The notes: generated by a model not told the origin, from the letters alone. A stretch of 64,000 nt of DNA from Eurosta solidaginis (GCF_040869045.1 NC_090321.1:135337689-135401688); one strand, 5' to 3'. Counted from the first letter of the stretch, positions 1 through 11,690 are shown. Made by a program: numbers and translations.

Positions 1-606
1 AATATTATGCGCTGGTATTTGGTTTGGTTCGGATGTACCATAATTTGTCGGTACATTTTCTCAATATCGCTGTTGAAGACGTATTTGTATAGTCTCCAGT
101 GAAGAATGAGAATCGTCAAGTCCGCTCGTAGGGTAGGGCCGTATAAAAACGTCCTTCAGGCTTACTCCGTTTGCAGTCGGACTAGATGCATTAAAAACAA
201 CGCGAACTTTCGTGGAGGTACTTTCTTCCTTGATGACGGCGTGATGAGGTAGGAAATAATGGTCAGAGGAGTCTGGTGGCACGATGCTTTTGATCCTTGA
301 CATATGTCCTAATTCCTCGTATTCGGTCACAACTCGATTGTACTCCGTTTGTAGGGTAGGATTTTTTGTGAGGCGTGTCTCGCTCCGGAAGAACTGAGAG
401 CAGGCTCTTTTAAGAGATGGTCCTAGAGAGATGTTTGATGGAAATTCCCGTTTAAATGGTAGTGAGACAGTATATTTCCCTGTATATGTATTATCCCTTG
501 TGGCTGTATTTCTATACAATTCCTCGCAGTATTGTTCGTCTGGATTTAGACGTTTGTTTTTTGGGAGTTCTTCGAGCTCCCAGAAGGCGGATAGTTGTTT
601 ATCCAA
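1..606 (-). pseudogene. BEL/Pao pol: start of reverse transcriptase domain, broken
   Basis: Read on the reverse strand, this is the linker and first part of a BEL/Pao reverse transcriptase. The linker motif FWELEELPKNKR is followed by YTVSLPFKREFP and then the RT fingers motif KVRVVFNAS. The open frame stops at base 61. A second frame carries on to base 1 with KMYRQIMVHPNQTKYQRI, the first RT catalytic region. A one-base frameshift therefore lies near 110-125. The rest of pol (YVDD box, RNase H, integrase) would lie left of the window. Upstream in element order are the protease and gag parts (630-2405). The element is a decayed copy. Family assignment rests on motif order and is firm. The sequence differs from the second BEL copy at 7.7-12.9 kb, so the two are different lineages. 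Confidence 0.85.
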
Positions 607-629
607 TGCTAAGTCACTGTAGTAAGAGA

Positions 630-935
630 CTATTCGGTTTGTTTGCTCTTGAGCATCTGCACGGCCTGTAAGAATCCAGCCGAAGTTTCATGTGCTAAGA
701 GTGTACCAAGCACATCCTTCTGCAATCCGTTCAGAATTATTTGAGGGTAAATGTCCCCTCTGAGAATTAGATCCACTTGCTCATTTACAAAGAATCTTTT
801 ATCTGCCAACTCGAGATCTGGGAATGATTGCTTTGTCATCGCGCTGATCTGGCACGTTGGAAGATTCCCTGTTAGTTGAGGCAGGACAAGGACCGTTGCG
901 TTCAAAGAGAATAAGGGGTCAACTAGGGACCGCAA
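630..935 (-). pseudogene. BEL/Pao pol: protease-to-RT segment, frameshifted
   Basis: Reverse-strand segment joining the BEL protease to the RT. The visible motif LADKRFFVNEQVDLILRGDIYPQ matches the region after the Pao retropepsin (VDLILGGDIYPQ type). Near 690 the open frame shifts. The expected GWILTGRADAQEQTN stretch lies in another frame and leads into the RT part at 606. A stop between this frame and the preceding protease frame (near 936) is a second break. It is part of the same decayed minus-strand element as its neighbours. Confidence 0.8.
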
Positions 936-1490
936 CTATATTGAACAAGATTCCTTGATCTGTGCAGAGAATGCGTTGGTAATACCGGAAACTTGAGCGC
1001 GAATTTTCTTGGATGGCAGGTTAATTCGACGTTTAAGACTTTCGGTTATGAACGAGCACTCAGAACCAGAGTCAATTAGGCCTCTAGCTGAAAAATTGGT
1101 ATTATTGTAATTAATGTTGACACGAGCAGTGTCTAGCAGTACACCTGTGGTTGTATGCGCATGACAAGATTGCACATTCGAGACTTGCTTCTCATGGGAC
1201 TTTGAATTTTGTCTCTCCCTAGCCTGTTTTGATGTTGATGGGGCATCATCATCCGAATGCTTTGCATGCGCTGCTGTCTTTTGTTGAATTTTTTGTATAT
1301 GTAGGAGCGTATTGTGTCGAGAATGACAAGTGCTGCAGTTGTATGAGCTTGTACATTTCAACACAGTATGTCCAGACGATAAACAATTCAGACAGCTATT
1401 ATTGCTCTTAATAAAATCGACTCTACGAGCAGGTGAAAATTTAAGGAATTTCGTGCAGTTGCGTAGTTTATGCTCATTTGTGTGACACAT
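936..1490 (-). pseudogene. BEL/Pao gag C-terminus (CCHC knuckles) and aspartic protease
   Basis: Reverse-strand frame of about 184 codons. The N-terminal half has zinc knuckles: CHTNEHKLRNC, then CLNCLSSGHTVLKC, then CSTCHSRHNTLLH. These are the paired Cys/His boxes of BEL/Pao Gag that bind RNA. The second half has ARGLIDSGSECSFITESL, the retropepsin active site (D-S-G in place of D-T-G, as is usual in Pao proteases of the DUF1758 group). It is preceded directly by the gag frame at 1508-2014. The separation of frames shows a small indel at about 1490-1508. The product would process and package the element's own RNA, but this copy is broken. Confidence 0.85.
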
Positions 1491-1507
1491 TTTACAATTA
1501 AATTTCT

Positions 1508-2405
1508 TTACGCTTGTTTGGAAGCTGCCAACCTTTTTTGTTGGGGTTCAGAAGTTGGTTTTGTAATATGAGGCTTAAAACTTTTTGAAGTCTTATTGCC
1601 TCTATGGCCAGACATGTTTTCCAACGCAAGAAATCGGTCAGAAAGAAATTTATTCATGTCCTCCCATTTATCTATCTCTGTCTTGTTCCCCAAAAAATGT
1701 TCCCAAAGCGATAGGCTGCTTTCGGGCAATTTTTCAGCACAGAGGTATACAAAGAGGGCGTCCCACAGATCTATTTTATGACCTTTTAATGATGTCATAG
1801 AATTATTCAATTTTAATTGTAAATCCTTTATTGATTTACCACAATCAGACTCTATGGGCTTTATGCCGAAGACGGTGTCGAGTTGAGCCTTCACTAAACT
1901 ACGCTTATTTTCATACCTTTCAGTTAAACTCTTCCAGGCAATATCAAAACCTTCATTAGTAACAGGTGCATTGCTTACAATATCGTTGGCCTCCCCTTGG
2001 GGAATGTTGGCCACGACAAATAGTCACCCTTAAACACAGCTGTATCGCACGGAGGAAGACGTATATTGTGTGTTCGGGTGGTTGGAGCTTCAGGCTCCTT
2101 GGTGCCTTTGGATAATTGGCAGACAACTTACCCATTGCAGTCAAGCTTCGTACATACGATTGGTAAGACAGTTTATATTTCTTTTTAATTGAAGAAAGTT
2201 CTTTTGCTTGTAGCCCCTGAGTTGAGGAGGTAGATTCTTCATATGCAGCCCTTAGCTTTTCCCACATAATTTTAAATTCACCCTGCTGAATACTTATGGA
2301 AATTATGGAGTGGTCAGCTGTGGGTTGATCGTTGAAATCCGTTTCGAATTCCAAGATCGCTTCTGCTTTTTGTATGAAGGATTCCATTTTTGTATATGAA
2401 TACAA
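1508..2405 (-). pseudogene. BEL/Pao gag (DUF1759-type), frameshifted and internally deleted
   Basis: Two overlapping reverse-strand frames (1956-2405 and 1508-2014) make up a Gag. The N-terminus starts at the ATG near 2387-2405 (MESFIQKAEAILEFE). Typical BEL Gag motifs are LPPCDTAVFKGDYLSWPTF in one frame near 2040 and GFDIAWKSLTERYENKRSLV in the next. Between SWPTF and GEANDIVS the usual ~30 residues of the capsid motif (RD-FTA... to ...KTSGEA) are missing, so there is an in-frame-sized deletion near 2010-2020 as well as a frameshift near 2070. Gag would form the particle. This one cannot be translated as a whole. Confidence 0.8.
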
Positions 2406-2560
2406 TACAAAAATTAAGGCAATTTAATGTGTAATTTAAATTTAATTAGCAAAAAAAATAGCAACCACCTATATGACCCAGCAACGCAAATTAATTAACA
2501 CCGTAATAAATGAGAAACATTTTTCTTATATTTGTTTCAGTGTAAATTAAATACGTACGC

Positions 2561-2574
2561 GGGTTCGCCACCCA
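2561..2574 (-). promoter_or_regulatory. Primer-binding-site-like sequence of the minus-strand BEL element
   Basis: On the reverse strand the sequence TGGGTGGCGAACCC lies a few bases inside the LTR edge at 2579. This is the place and form expected for a BEL primer-binding site, starting with TGG. I did not identify the tRNA, so the call rests on position and the TGG start. Confidence 0.5.
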
Positions 2575-2578
2575 AATT

Positions 2579-3550
2579 TGACAGGAATAAATGAATTGTT
2601 TGTATTTATATGTATTTCAACAAAATAACTAGACTTCGGAGTGATTGTGACAAATATATCGCTATTCTATTTTTATGATCAAAATCAAAGCAAAAACTTA
2701 TGCACATAAAACAGTGTGTTTTTGTTATTGTTGAAAATTAACAAAACTGAAGTTCCCAAATGGAAGTATGGTTATGTGAAACAGAAAATAGTGCAGTTTC
2801 AATTTAAAAGAAAATTTGCTTGAAAAAACTGCACTATGTTACCTTAAGCTGTGTCAGCTATACCTTACCGCGGGTGGGGGGGGGGGGGGGGGGGGGGGGG
2901 GATATAGCTGATAGACAAAAGGCCGTATGAACACAATTCACTTAAAAAAAATATTTGTCACGGTGCGCTATAATATGTAACCACGTACCTTGTTTTGTTG
3001 TTGCGTCGTTTTTGCCGCTTTCTTTGTTGTGGTGGTGGTTCTTGTTGGAATGTTGTTAAAAATTCTCGAAGGTCTTGTGTTGAAGTGTTATTGCCCAAAA
3101 TTAATAATAGTAGAATGCCTTTTCTGTGATGTGGACTGTATCTGCTCTGGTCGCTTGTAAAATGTCTCTCGGTGAGACAGGACCAATGTATATTCTCGCA
3201 CGGTGCGTGGTAGTACGGAGAATATATGTATATATATGGAAAAAGGAATAAAAAGGCAAATATTTGTAGTAATGACAATAATTAGTTTATTTTGTATTAA
3301 TTTAGTACAATATTTTTCCTTCGATATGTGGCGTGACAGCAGCAGCGACTTTCTTCTTCCGTGGTTGAAATAGAACAGCAAACAAGAAAATGATCTCCAT
3401 TGTGTCGGGCCGGATATCTTGCGGGGGTTTTCCAAGGGATATTTGTTATCCGATGGAAAACTCAGTTACCCGTGTTATGCTACTTATATAGGTGAGTGAC
3501 AATATGAGGTTGTATGCATGCGTGTTAGCAATACATGACAGTGTATTTAT
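2579..3550 (-). mobile_element. Probable 5' LTR of the minus-strand BEL/Pao element
   Basis: The inner edge (2579, TGACAGG on the plus strand, i.e. ...CCTGTCA on the element strand) abuts the primer-site-like sequence. On the element strand there is a TATA box near 3483-3491 (CTATATAAGTAG) and a polyadenylation hexamer AATAAA near 3284. This is the promoter-R-polyA order expected of an LTR. The outer boundary is not defined because no second copy lies in the window, so the right coordinate is approximate. A 26-G run lies inside. The short frames at 2958-3435 look like chance. Confidence 0.55.
2876..2901. repeat. Poly-G run (26 G)
   Basis: An uninterrupted run of 26 G between CCGCGGGT and ATATAGCTG. 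It is either a homopolymer microsatellite or its length may be an assembly or sequencing artefact. It interrupts the probable BEL LTR. Confidence 0.9.
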
Positions 3551-4152
3551 GTAAATACATATGTGCAACTAAATGAATTATGCATTGGGGTGGCCGTGTA
3601 AAATAGATATAAATATTTAGGTTCAGACCTAAACAATAGTGATAGCTATTCCCAGAAAAAATCTAGTGACCGAAAATGGCGACCAACAACAAAAAATCCA
3701 ACATTGTTCCACAATTGGTGGTATGAAAAAATTAGATGGCCTAACTGCAATGTCCCATTCATATATGCTTGCCTTTTCTTACATGGTACGTACCTTCAAA
3801 GACGTCAAAAAAAATTGTCTGCGAATCCGCCATTGCTAATTTAGCGTTCCATATCGGCGATGCAAAAATGTTGTTAAGAGATTTAATTTAATTTATATTG
3901 TGCGATTGTGATACAATTACGACTTATTGTGCTGCTAAATTGCTTGTAAGGAATTCTAAAGTGGTTGGCATTCATTTGCTAAACTTTGAGTGTATATCGT
4001 GTTCATTCCCTGGCCTAAACCTATTTCCGCGGATTTAGCTGCAGACCTGTGCTAATTTTGGAGCATTAAATATTATGGAATATGTATATATAATTATTGC
4101 AGGTAAATATAAAACGTTCATGCAAATCTGAATAGGTGTAATAATTGCACAG
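3551..4152. other. No gene recognised
   Basis: AT-rich sequence. The only open stretches are short and unlike known proteins. It ends in a polypyrimidine-free TTGCACAG at 4145-4152 that may be the acceptor of the first visible Sec24 exon, so the right part may be intron of that pseudogene. Confidence 0.5.
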
Positions 4153-5493
4153 ATATTTCGCAAATCCAATTTGAAGCCTCGAGCCAATGCGCCAACTTTC
4201 ATGTATTCTCGAGCGCCTCTAGCAACGACACCGCGGGGGCAATCTGTGCCTGGTGGTCCCAATCAGATGTCTATAAATAGCACAAATATACCTGGCTTGC
4301 CTCATATTTCACCACCAAAATAAGCAGTATACGCAAACATATATTTCTAAATAATTTTTTGTCTAATAAATTTTGTTATTTTTCTAGACTGGTCCTCCTC
4401 AAACTGGTCAGCTACACCACCAACATCAATTGCAGGCGGTGTTACATCTCCATACCAGCAAACAGGTGAACAGAAAATGCCACCGAAACTGGGTCCAATG
4501 CCACGACAGTTTGGTCTAATGCAGTCACAATCCGATCCACCTCATCACACCAGCCATTTGGTGGCCATTATCAACATGGTCCTCCAGGTATGCCGCCCGC
4601 ATCTACTGGACCAGGTGGGGCAATAACACCACATCCAGTTATGCCAAGATATATACAACAACAGCAACCGGGTTATGCAATGTCACGACAGCAGCAGCAA
4701 CAACCTATCTGCCAATGCCACAACAGTCGGGCTATCCACTACAACCTTGTCCACCTGGTTGTCCTCCACAACCTTAACAGCCAGGTTATCCTCTACAACA
4801 ACCATGTGGTTATATGTGATGCATGTGGGTCATGTGATGCCACCAACACAACCTGGACAGGCGCCAATGCCCAGTCAGCCACCCATGCCGGGTCAACCCC
4901 TAATACCCGGACGTCCTGATTATAATGTATGCTAGTACAACTAATTTATTTCAAATCTTGCTGATGATTATTTTTGTATTATTTTCTTTAGCAATCACCT
5001 GCACCTGGTACTGGTATATATCAACAGCCACAACAGCAGCCCAACGCTGTTTAGATCCCGATCAAATGCCAAATACGATAAGCGTTATCATTGAAAATCA
5101 GCGCTGGTGGTGATTTTATTACTCATCAACAAGGTTTATTGCCACCATTGGTGACCACAAAATATGTGGTACAAGATCAGGGTAACTCCTCGCCACGTTA
5201 CGTTATGTATTGATATTTGAAATTAATGTTTTGTTTGGTAATTACATTGATCTTTCTCGTTTGCAGGCCTTTTTGTATTGCGTCCTGCAACAGCTTATTT
5301 ATTAAAAACAACAGCTTTGTCCTTTACACTTACCATCTCACCAATGGAACGCATGGTTGAGGGTGAATATGAGCCACCCATTGTAAATTTTGGTGAATTG
5401 GGTCTAATTAGATGTAGTCGTTGCAAGGCTAATGTGCAATTTGTAGATGCTGGTCGCGTTTCCAATGTCTTATGTGTAAAGTAACAACAGATG
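4153..5493 (+). pseudogene. Sec24C/D-type COPII coat gene remnant (exons with introns), broken
   Basis: Sec24 is the cargo-binding COPII coat subunit at ER exit sites. Four exon-like blocks are visible: 4153-4319, 4388-4926, 4992-5201 and 5267-5493. They are separated by short introns, most with GT...AG ends (4927-4991, 5202-5266). The first two blocks are the Pro/Gln/Gly-rich N-terminus. Block three has LDPDQMPN and LPPLVTTKYVVQDQGN, the start of the conserved core. Block four has LKTTALSFTLTISP, EYEPPIVNFGELG and the zinc finger IRCSRCK. Damage: the first intron donor reads AT instead of GT, the Q-rich block is frameshifted, there is a frameshift after IIENQ, residues between the two Cys pairs of the zinc finger are lost, and there is an indel in GRRFQC. 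Retained introns mean a genomic duplicate, not a retrocopy. The next exon lies at 14,404, beyond a BEL insertion. Fly orthology (Sec24CD) is inferred. Confidence 0.85.
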
Positions 5494-5538
5494 GTAAACA
5501 AAATATTTCACTTTTACTTGTGTTCATTGATCCATATT
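5494..5538 (+). other. Sec24 intron remnant up to the BEL insertion
   Basis: A GT donor (5494-5495, after codon GAT-G) begins an intron that now runs to the AG at 14,402-14,403. The BEL element occupies nearly all of it. Only 45 bases of original intron are left on this side and one base on the other. Confidence 0.7.
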
Positions 5539-6371
5539 TGTTTGAGCGACTGTCGTGGTCGCCAACAACCAACCCTTTTATTTTAAGAACATTGGATTTA
5601 TAATCTATTTTGAATTATCATACGCTTCAATATGTATTATTGCATATGTTCTATTGAATTTAAACGTATATTTATGAATTAGTTGAAATACGTATAATTC
5701 TTAACCGTAATACTCACTTTAAACTCGGATTATCACAAATATAATTGTAAAATGAATGCTTGAGCATATTTCGCCCCTCTGGTAACCCCAACCATTGGTT
5801 GACAAAACATATGCACATATGTATATACAATGTTTTGACATTTCATTTTTTACCATTCGAAAATTTGTATCCTCTCGGTTGTGACACACAAAATTGGAAA
5901 AGCTCTCTGTATAATATAAAATAGCTTTATAAAAGTTAAAAGGTGCCCTTTTCTTATTTCGAAAGTTCATAGTTCGGTTCGGAATAGTTAATAATAAAAG
6001 AATCTCGTTTTCCACGGTCAGCAGTGACGTGCGATTTTCGCATATATATATATATACATATATATATATATTTCGCCTTATATTCCTGGTGTTAATGCAT
6101 CTTTGCCGATCTCATCAGTGAACCATTGTTTTCCACCCTTGGTGTGCTGCATTTCTTAGCCAATTAAAGACCACAATCGGCCATCGCCGCTTCACAGAAA
6201 TCATTGCAGAATCCATTAAAATTTGTGTTGATCAGCATAGGGGATATTGCCGCCGCCACCGTCAGCGTAGTCAACCATATCGCCTCCTTACATCACCATC
6301 ACCGCAGCAGTCGCATCCGCAGCAGCCCCATCAAAAGGAGTAAGGTAATTTTTACTGCCACCCCCTAAACA
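5539..6371 (+). repeat. 5' LTR of BEL element
   Basis: Starts TGTTTGAGCGAC and ends CTAAACA, with TG...CA ends. It matches 13593-14402 along its whole length apart from scattered substitutions and a few indels. For example, the 3' copy has an extra ~30 bases of duplicated TTGAATTTAAAC sequence and lacks a short AATAGTTAATAATAAAAG stretch seen here. Contains a CATATATATA-rich tract near 6039-6071. The sequence TGGTCGTTCGACG just downstream (6373) is where a primer site would lie; I could not assign a tRNA. Confidence 0.9.
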
Positions 6372-6429
6372 GTGGTCGTTCGACGCCATCAAGCAGCCAG
6401 CGACACAATAAATACCCATTTACCAAAAA

Positions 6430-6775
6430 CCGTGATGTGATGATAGCGTGCTCCGCCTATCACACCGTATGCCCTGGGTTCAACTCCCGGCCAAAGCAAC
6501 ATCAAAATTTTAGAAATAAGATTTTTCAATTAGAAGAAAATTTTTCTAAGCGGGGTCGCCCCTCGGTAGTGTCTGGCAAGCGCTCCGATTGTATTTCTGC
6601 CATGAAAAGCTCTCAGTGAAAACTCATCTGCCTTGCAGAGGCCGTTCGGAGTCGGCATAAAACATGTAGGTCCCGTCCGGCCAATTTGTAGGGAAAAATC
6701 AAGAGGAGCACGACGCAAATTGGAAGAGAAGCTCGGCCTTAGATCTCTTCGGAGGTTATCGCGCCTTACATTTAT
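6430..6775 (+). mobile_element. tRNA-derived SINE, family 1, copy A
   Basis: The head resembles a tRNA gene: GATGATAGCGTGCTCCGCC followed about 40 bases later by a pol III B box, GGTTCAACTCC (6477-6487). The body continues with a conserved block (AGCGGGGTCGCCCCTCGG, then GAGTCGGCATAAAAC, then CTTCGGAGGTTATCGCG). The same blocks, inverted, occur at 46490-46715 and partly at 43770-43890, so this is a dispersed SINE family. It lies in the untranslated leader of the BEL element, so it inserted there or was carried by it. Confidence 0.75.
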
Positions 6776-7756
6776 TTTTTATACCCACTTCCCAGTACGG
6801 AAAAGAACATAAAAGAGAAAATTAAAGAAAAATTTCATTTTCGAGGATTATTATTTCCCGTCATTAATCCTCATTTCCCGCCAAATTTTCTCAATTTCCC
6901 GCCAAAACTTGCACATACCAATTCGTATATATACATATATATATATATATACAGCAATAACCCCATATTGCAAAACTCAATACAGTATATGTGCAAAGCA
7001 AACTACGAAAAACTAAGTAGTTAGCTACAGTGGGCACACTTGCTAAAGGCACACCTTATATTTTAATGCGACAAACCTCTAAATATTTTATAATTTTCTC
7101 ATTTTAAATTAAAATATCTCTAGTCGCTAATTAAATATACTGCAAAACCTCTGCAGATTTCTCATTTTCCCCCACTTGAATAAATATTGAGCAAAAATTT
7201 TGTCTTGCGTTCACACATTTATACAAACGCATACACAAAATTAATTACACAAATAAGCGGTAATATAAAATCCCATACAGTGGTACAAGAGTGGTTCGGT
7301 GCGTACACCAGCGTCTAAAAAAAATAAAAACAAATTTAGTCTCTCTCTTGTAAAGCTATATTTTCCCCGAAACGTCGTTATTATTACTTTCACTCTGTAT
7401 CCCTCTAATACAGTCCACAAAAAATATCGATAGTGAAATTAAATAATTACTCATTATATTTACATATACACATATTGCATTTTTCCCACGTATATTTATA
7501 TCTCCCCCATATATACGCATTAAATACAGTGCAAACGCGGCACAGTGGTCAAACTCGATCGGTCACCCCTCAAATAAAATTTAACTCAAAAACTTTTTTT
7601 TGATTTTGAAAATTATCCTCTCCTTTGCAATTTAACGTGACTCCCTCACATTGTTAAAAGCAAATACTCTCTCTTCAAAAAAAATATACAAGTTTTTCTC
7701 TCTAAGTTAAATTTTATTAATTCTCAACTCTAAGCGTCATAAAACTAAGCTCAAAA
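6776..7756 (+). other. BEL untranslated leader
   Basis: AT-rich non-coding stretch between the SINE and the gag start. It contains several ATATATAT runs and TTTCCCGCC repeats (6865-6905). No gene seen. Its position between LTR and gag ATG makes it the element leader. Confidence 0.6.
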
Positions 7757-8775
7757 ATGAGTGACGAGGAAACCAGACAAAGTAAAACGATTAAAATATT
7801 TAAATTCTCGTCTGCCCCCAAAATATCTGAAACGGACAATTTCATGGATTATTGTGCTCGGTTTAGATCGATGTCCCTCCAAGACAACACTGATCTTCCC
7901 TCAATATAAAAAATTCGAACATCGAAAAATTCTGGAATAGAGTCCAACACGCTTTCGATAAAATTGTCGAAACCTCAGACCAGGACCTGCGCAAAGATTT
8001 TTCAACATCTGCTAATAGCAAATACAGGTCCTGTCTCATAGCGTATGAAGAGACAAAAGCCCAGATCGAAGACCAGCTTCAGGTCAATCCGACAACTCCG
8101 ATATTTCGCTAAAAATCCCTCCCTGCGATACCGAAATATTTTATGGTGGTTATGAAAAATGGCCCTCATTTCGTGACATGTTCACAGCGGTCTAAATTTC
8201 CCACCCCAAACTCTCCCAAGCACAAAAATTGTATCACCTTAGATACAAAACCCAAGGAAAGGCAGCTCAAATAGTCAATCAATTCCCCTTGACTGACGCA
8301 AACTTCGCCTTAGCGTGGGAAGCCCTAAAGTCCCGATACGAGAACTGACGAGTTCTCGTAGATAACCAAATACGGGCACTGATGAAATTAAAAACTTTCA
8401 CTACGGAAAACAGTGAAGACATCCAAAATTGCAAACCTCAGTCAATAATTGTCTTCAGATTCTCGCCACGCAACAGATGTCCACGGAGAATTGAGATCCA
8501 ATATTAATATACCTCGTTACCTCTAAACTCGCGGAAAATACAGTCACGTTGTGGGAGAAATCTCTAACCTCCAGAAGAGAATTTACCAACTGGTTCCAAA
8601 TGGGCCAGTTTCTCACAACTCGATACGAAGTGGTAGAAAGAGTTGATCAATGGCGCCCAAGTAAAAGCAAATTCGCTCCCCTCAAACTAGGCCGCCATTT
8701 AAACCCCAGCAGGCACACTCGTTTCCAAGTAAATCGACCTCCCACACCCAGTCTCACACGACAGAGCATCGAACA
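7757..8775 (+). pseudogene. BEL/Pao gag, heavily broken
   Basis: The ATG at 7757 (MSDEETRQSKTIKIF) starts a frame that soon meets stops. Pieces in several frames match BEL Gag (DUF1759): IPPCDTEIFYGGYEKWPSF near 8110-8170, the ANFALAWEALKSRYEN motif near 8300-8345, and LVDNQIRALMKLKTF near 8360. This is the same block order as in the minus-strand copy at 1508-2405. The tail, before the zinc knuckles, is in the frame 8549-8818. At least three stops and two frameshifts. Would have formed the capsid. Confidence 0.8.
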
Positions 8776-9102
8776 ATGTACAAATGCTCAATGTGCAAAA
8801 CCTCCTCTCATCCTTTGATAAATTGTTTCAAAGTTAAGAAATTGTCTAGCTCTTACCGCAGGAAGTTTGTCAAAGAAAACAATATGTGTTTCAATTGTCT
8901 CTCCCAGTCACACATGTTGAAATATTGTCCTAGCACTCAAACCTGCATTCAATGTCAGGATCGGCACAACTCAGTGCTTCATGAAGACACTTCACCCACG
9001 CCGAAGAGACAACCCTCCCGAGCGCAAAGGACAACCCCCAAACCACTACGACAAACCCCATTAACTCATCCGATACAACCCCGGATGAAGCCGATCTTAT
9101 AG
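8776..9102 (+). pseudogene. BEL/Pao Gag zinc-knuckle region
   Basis: Frame with CSMCKTSSHPLINC, CFNCLSQSHMLKYC and CIQCQDRHNSVLH. These are the three Cys/His boxes typical of BEL/Pao Gag C-termini, followed by a basic Pro/Thr-rich linker. It overlaps the previous frame, so a frameshift separates it from gag. Likely role in the intact element: binding genomic RNA for packaging. Confidence 0.85.
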
Positions 9103-9134
9103 ATGAAGGGCCTTCCTGCTCTCAGAATAGCCAG

Positions 9135-9600
9135 GTGCAACCGTTCTGTGCAGAAACTGATTGTAAAGTAATTTTTCCCACGGCTATCGTCCCGGTAGAA
9201 CATAGAGGGGAGATATTCAAGCTTAGATCTCTCGTAGATCAGGGATCTGAAAGAACCTTCATTTCCACAAGAGCCCAAGACAGGATCAGACTCCCTTATA
9301 AACCCTCCAAGTTTGAAATCTCTAGCACGGAAGGGATAGTAGTGCAAACCTCAAATAAACTGTGTTCCCTGACCCTTGTTTCCGCCGATATGCAAAAAAA
9401 TCAATGCAGAAGCGATAGTATTACATCGGCTGACGAAAATGCTCCCCAACTTCCAAATGACCAAAGAACTCAAAGCGAAATAGGCGCACCTTAACCTCGC
9501 GGATTCGAATTGTCAATCTCCATCCCAAATAGATCTTGTTCTAGGTAGAGACATAATCCCCCAGATAATTAAGGAAGGCGTTGAAAAGCTCTCACCCCAT
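9135..9600 (+). pseudogene. BEL/Pao aspartic protease (DUF1758 type)
   Basis: Contains FKLRSLVDQGSERTFIS: the retropepsin active-site loop with the aspartate in VDQGSE, a D-x-G variant seen in Pao proteases. It is followed by the flap region. The frame ends at 9494; QIDLVLGRDIIPQ near 9525-9560 continues in another frame. So the protease ends in a frameshift just before the RT linker. Confidence 0.8.
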
Positions 9601-10818
9601 ATGCTAGCTCAGAACACGATCTTTGGATGGATCATCAGCGGCAAGACGCCCGTGGAAGTAACCTCCTACTTCATACAAGTCTCAGAGGTACTAATAGCGA
9701 ACTCAGCTCCCTACTACGGAAGCTTTGGGAATTGGAAGAAATACCCAGCTTCAATGACAAAACACCTGAAGATGAGTTTTGTGAAAATTATTACACAGGC
9801 ACAACTACCCGCGCGGATAATGGACGTTATGTAGTCAGGCTCCCCTTTAAGCCTAGCTTCCCTGACGCGATTTCCTTATCCAATTCATGCCCCTCGGCCT
9901 TCAGACAGTTTTTAGGGATGGAAAAAACCCTCCCCAGAAGAGGAAATCTCAAGGAACTATATGATAATGTATTAGAAGAATACATCACCCTCGATCTTAT
10001 GGAAGAAACGGGTTCCCATGAAAAATTCAACGAAGGCAAATGCGCCTCGTTTTATCTCCCCTCATCTTGCGGTTATAAAGCCCGAGAAAAAAACCACAAA
10101 GGTAAGGGTCTTATTTAACGCCTCGAAAACATTGGCATCAGGATATTCTCTTAATGATGTTCTCTATACCGTATCTACCCTCCAACCGGATCTGATGCTC
10201 CTTATTCTCAAATGGAGGACATACCAGTTTGTTTTCAACGGAGAGTAGAAAAAATGTATCGTCAAATTATAATGCACGAAGGCGACAGAGACTAACAGAG
10301 GATCGTCTTTCGCTCGGCCCCGAGCGACCCCATAAAAGACTATCGTCTGAAAACAGTCACATTTGGTGTGAACTGTGCCCCCTACCTCGCTATATGCACT
10401 CTTCACCAACTCGCCAAAGATGTAGAAGAAACTTTCCCCAAAGCCGTCCCTAACTTGACCAAAGAAACGTATGTAGATGACATTCTCTCTGGTAGCCATG
10501 ATATTATGTCGGCTGAAGAGTCTCTCTCTCAAGTCATCCAAGCGCTCGGTTCAGCAGGATTCCAACTACGGAAAATAACGGCCAGCCACCCTAGTGTTCT
10601 GAAGGATATCGACAAAGAGGACTTGCTTGACACAAATCTCTTAGAGTTCGAGAAAACAAGTAACGGCAAAACTCTCGGCATGCAATGGAACGCCCTCACC
10701 GACACCTTTTCGTACACAGTCGACTCTATACCCCTGTCGTCTGCTAGGACAAAGCGTCAGATCCTCTCCTCTGTCGCTGAACTTTTTGACCCGCAGGGTG
10801 GCTTACGCCGATAATGAT
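9601..10818 (+). pseudogene. BEL/Pao reverse transcriptase, frameshifted
   Basis: Begins with AQNTIFGWIISG (RT linker), LWELEEIPSF, YVVRLPFKPSFPD and KVRVLFNAS in overlapping frames (9601-9834, 9627-10118, 10018-10248). The catalytic box YVDD lies at 10470-10481 in the frame 10368-10814. The first catalytic region (KMYRQIIMHEGDRD) follows the frame break at about 10248 and is cut by a stop. The fingers-palm core is complete in content but needs at least three frame changes. Ends with LFDPQGG, the connection to RNase H. Confidence 0.85.
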
Positions 10819-11690
10819 TCAGGCAAAGATTCTCCTTCAAGAGTTGTGGATAGACGGAACCGATTGGGATGAAGAAGTCAAACCCCTCCGTCTCATAAAG
10901 TGGTCTCAATTCACAAAAAATGTATACGGTATCTCGAACATTAAGATCGCCCGATGGGTCAAATATAACCCCAACCAGCAAGTAGAACTGCATTGATTCT
11001 GTGACGCATCGGAAAAGGCATACTGCGCCAATATATATGTTCGGACCACTCACGATACCAATACCTCCCCATCTCTTGGTTTCCAAGGGTAACGTTGCAC
11101 CCCTTCGCACTTCCAGCCTGCCAAGGCTAGAACTATGCGCGGCTCTTCTTTGGCACGTCTCGTTGCTGTAGTCCAGTCAAACCTCAACATCTTCATTACA
11201 AAAGTAACACTGTGGTCTGACTCGGAAATAGTTCTACCATGGCTGGAAAAACTCCCCCATACTTGGAAGATCTTTGTCTCTAACCGCACCGCTGAATTAA
11301 TGGACTTCGTCGGAAATGCGTCTTGGAAACATTTCGGCACGCGCGACAACCCAGCGGAACTGGGCACGAGAGGATGTAAATCCATCGACATGGCTAGTTC
11401 TCCGTTATGGTGGTATGGCCCTGAGTGGCTGACTTTGCCCTCGGAAGCCTGGCCAAAACGCATTCTACGAAATACCAACCCACCGGAGGTACGCCGAGTT
11501 GAAGCTCTACTCGCCACGGAAGATGAACCAGATTCTCTCGACCGATTCTCCTCTTTTCCACTAGCCCTTAGGGTAATGGCATATGTATTAGTATTCATTC
11601 GCAACCTGAGTCATCGAACAGGAGGTACATGTTCCGCGTCCTTCACTCTCTCTTACGATGATCTCCATACAGAAAAATGTAAAACAAAAG
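10814..11690 (+). pseudogene. BEL/Pao RNase H and linker
   Basis: [15 protein letters not shown] opens the segment. Near 10996-11015 FCDASEKAY shows the first RNase H aspartate, after a stop. LWSDSEIVLPWLE (11210-11250) gives the second Asp motif and NPAELGTRGC the third. The frame from 11135 is long (265 codons) and runs into the integrase N-terminus. Confidence 0.8.

Noticed and set aside
5719..6015. A protein shared by two loci (also at 13,808-14,041)
   Set aside because: Both frames are the antisense of the two BEL LTRs; their similarity is LTR similarity.
6430..6500. tRNA gene
   Set aside because: B box present, but no full cloverleaf and the same sequence body occurs at 46.5 kb and 43.8 kb, so it is a SINE head.
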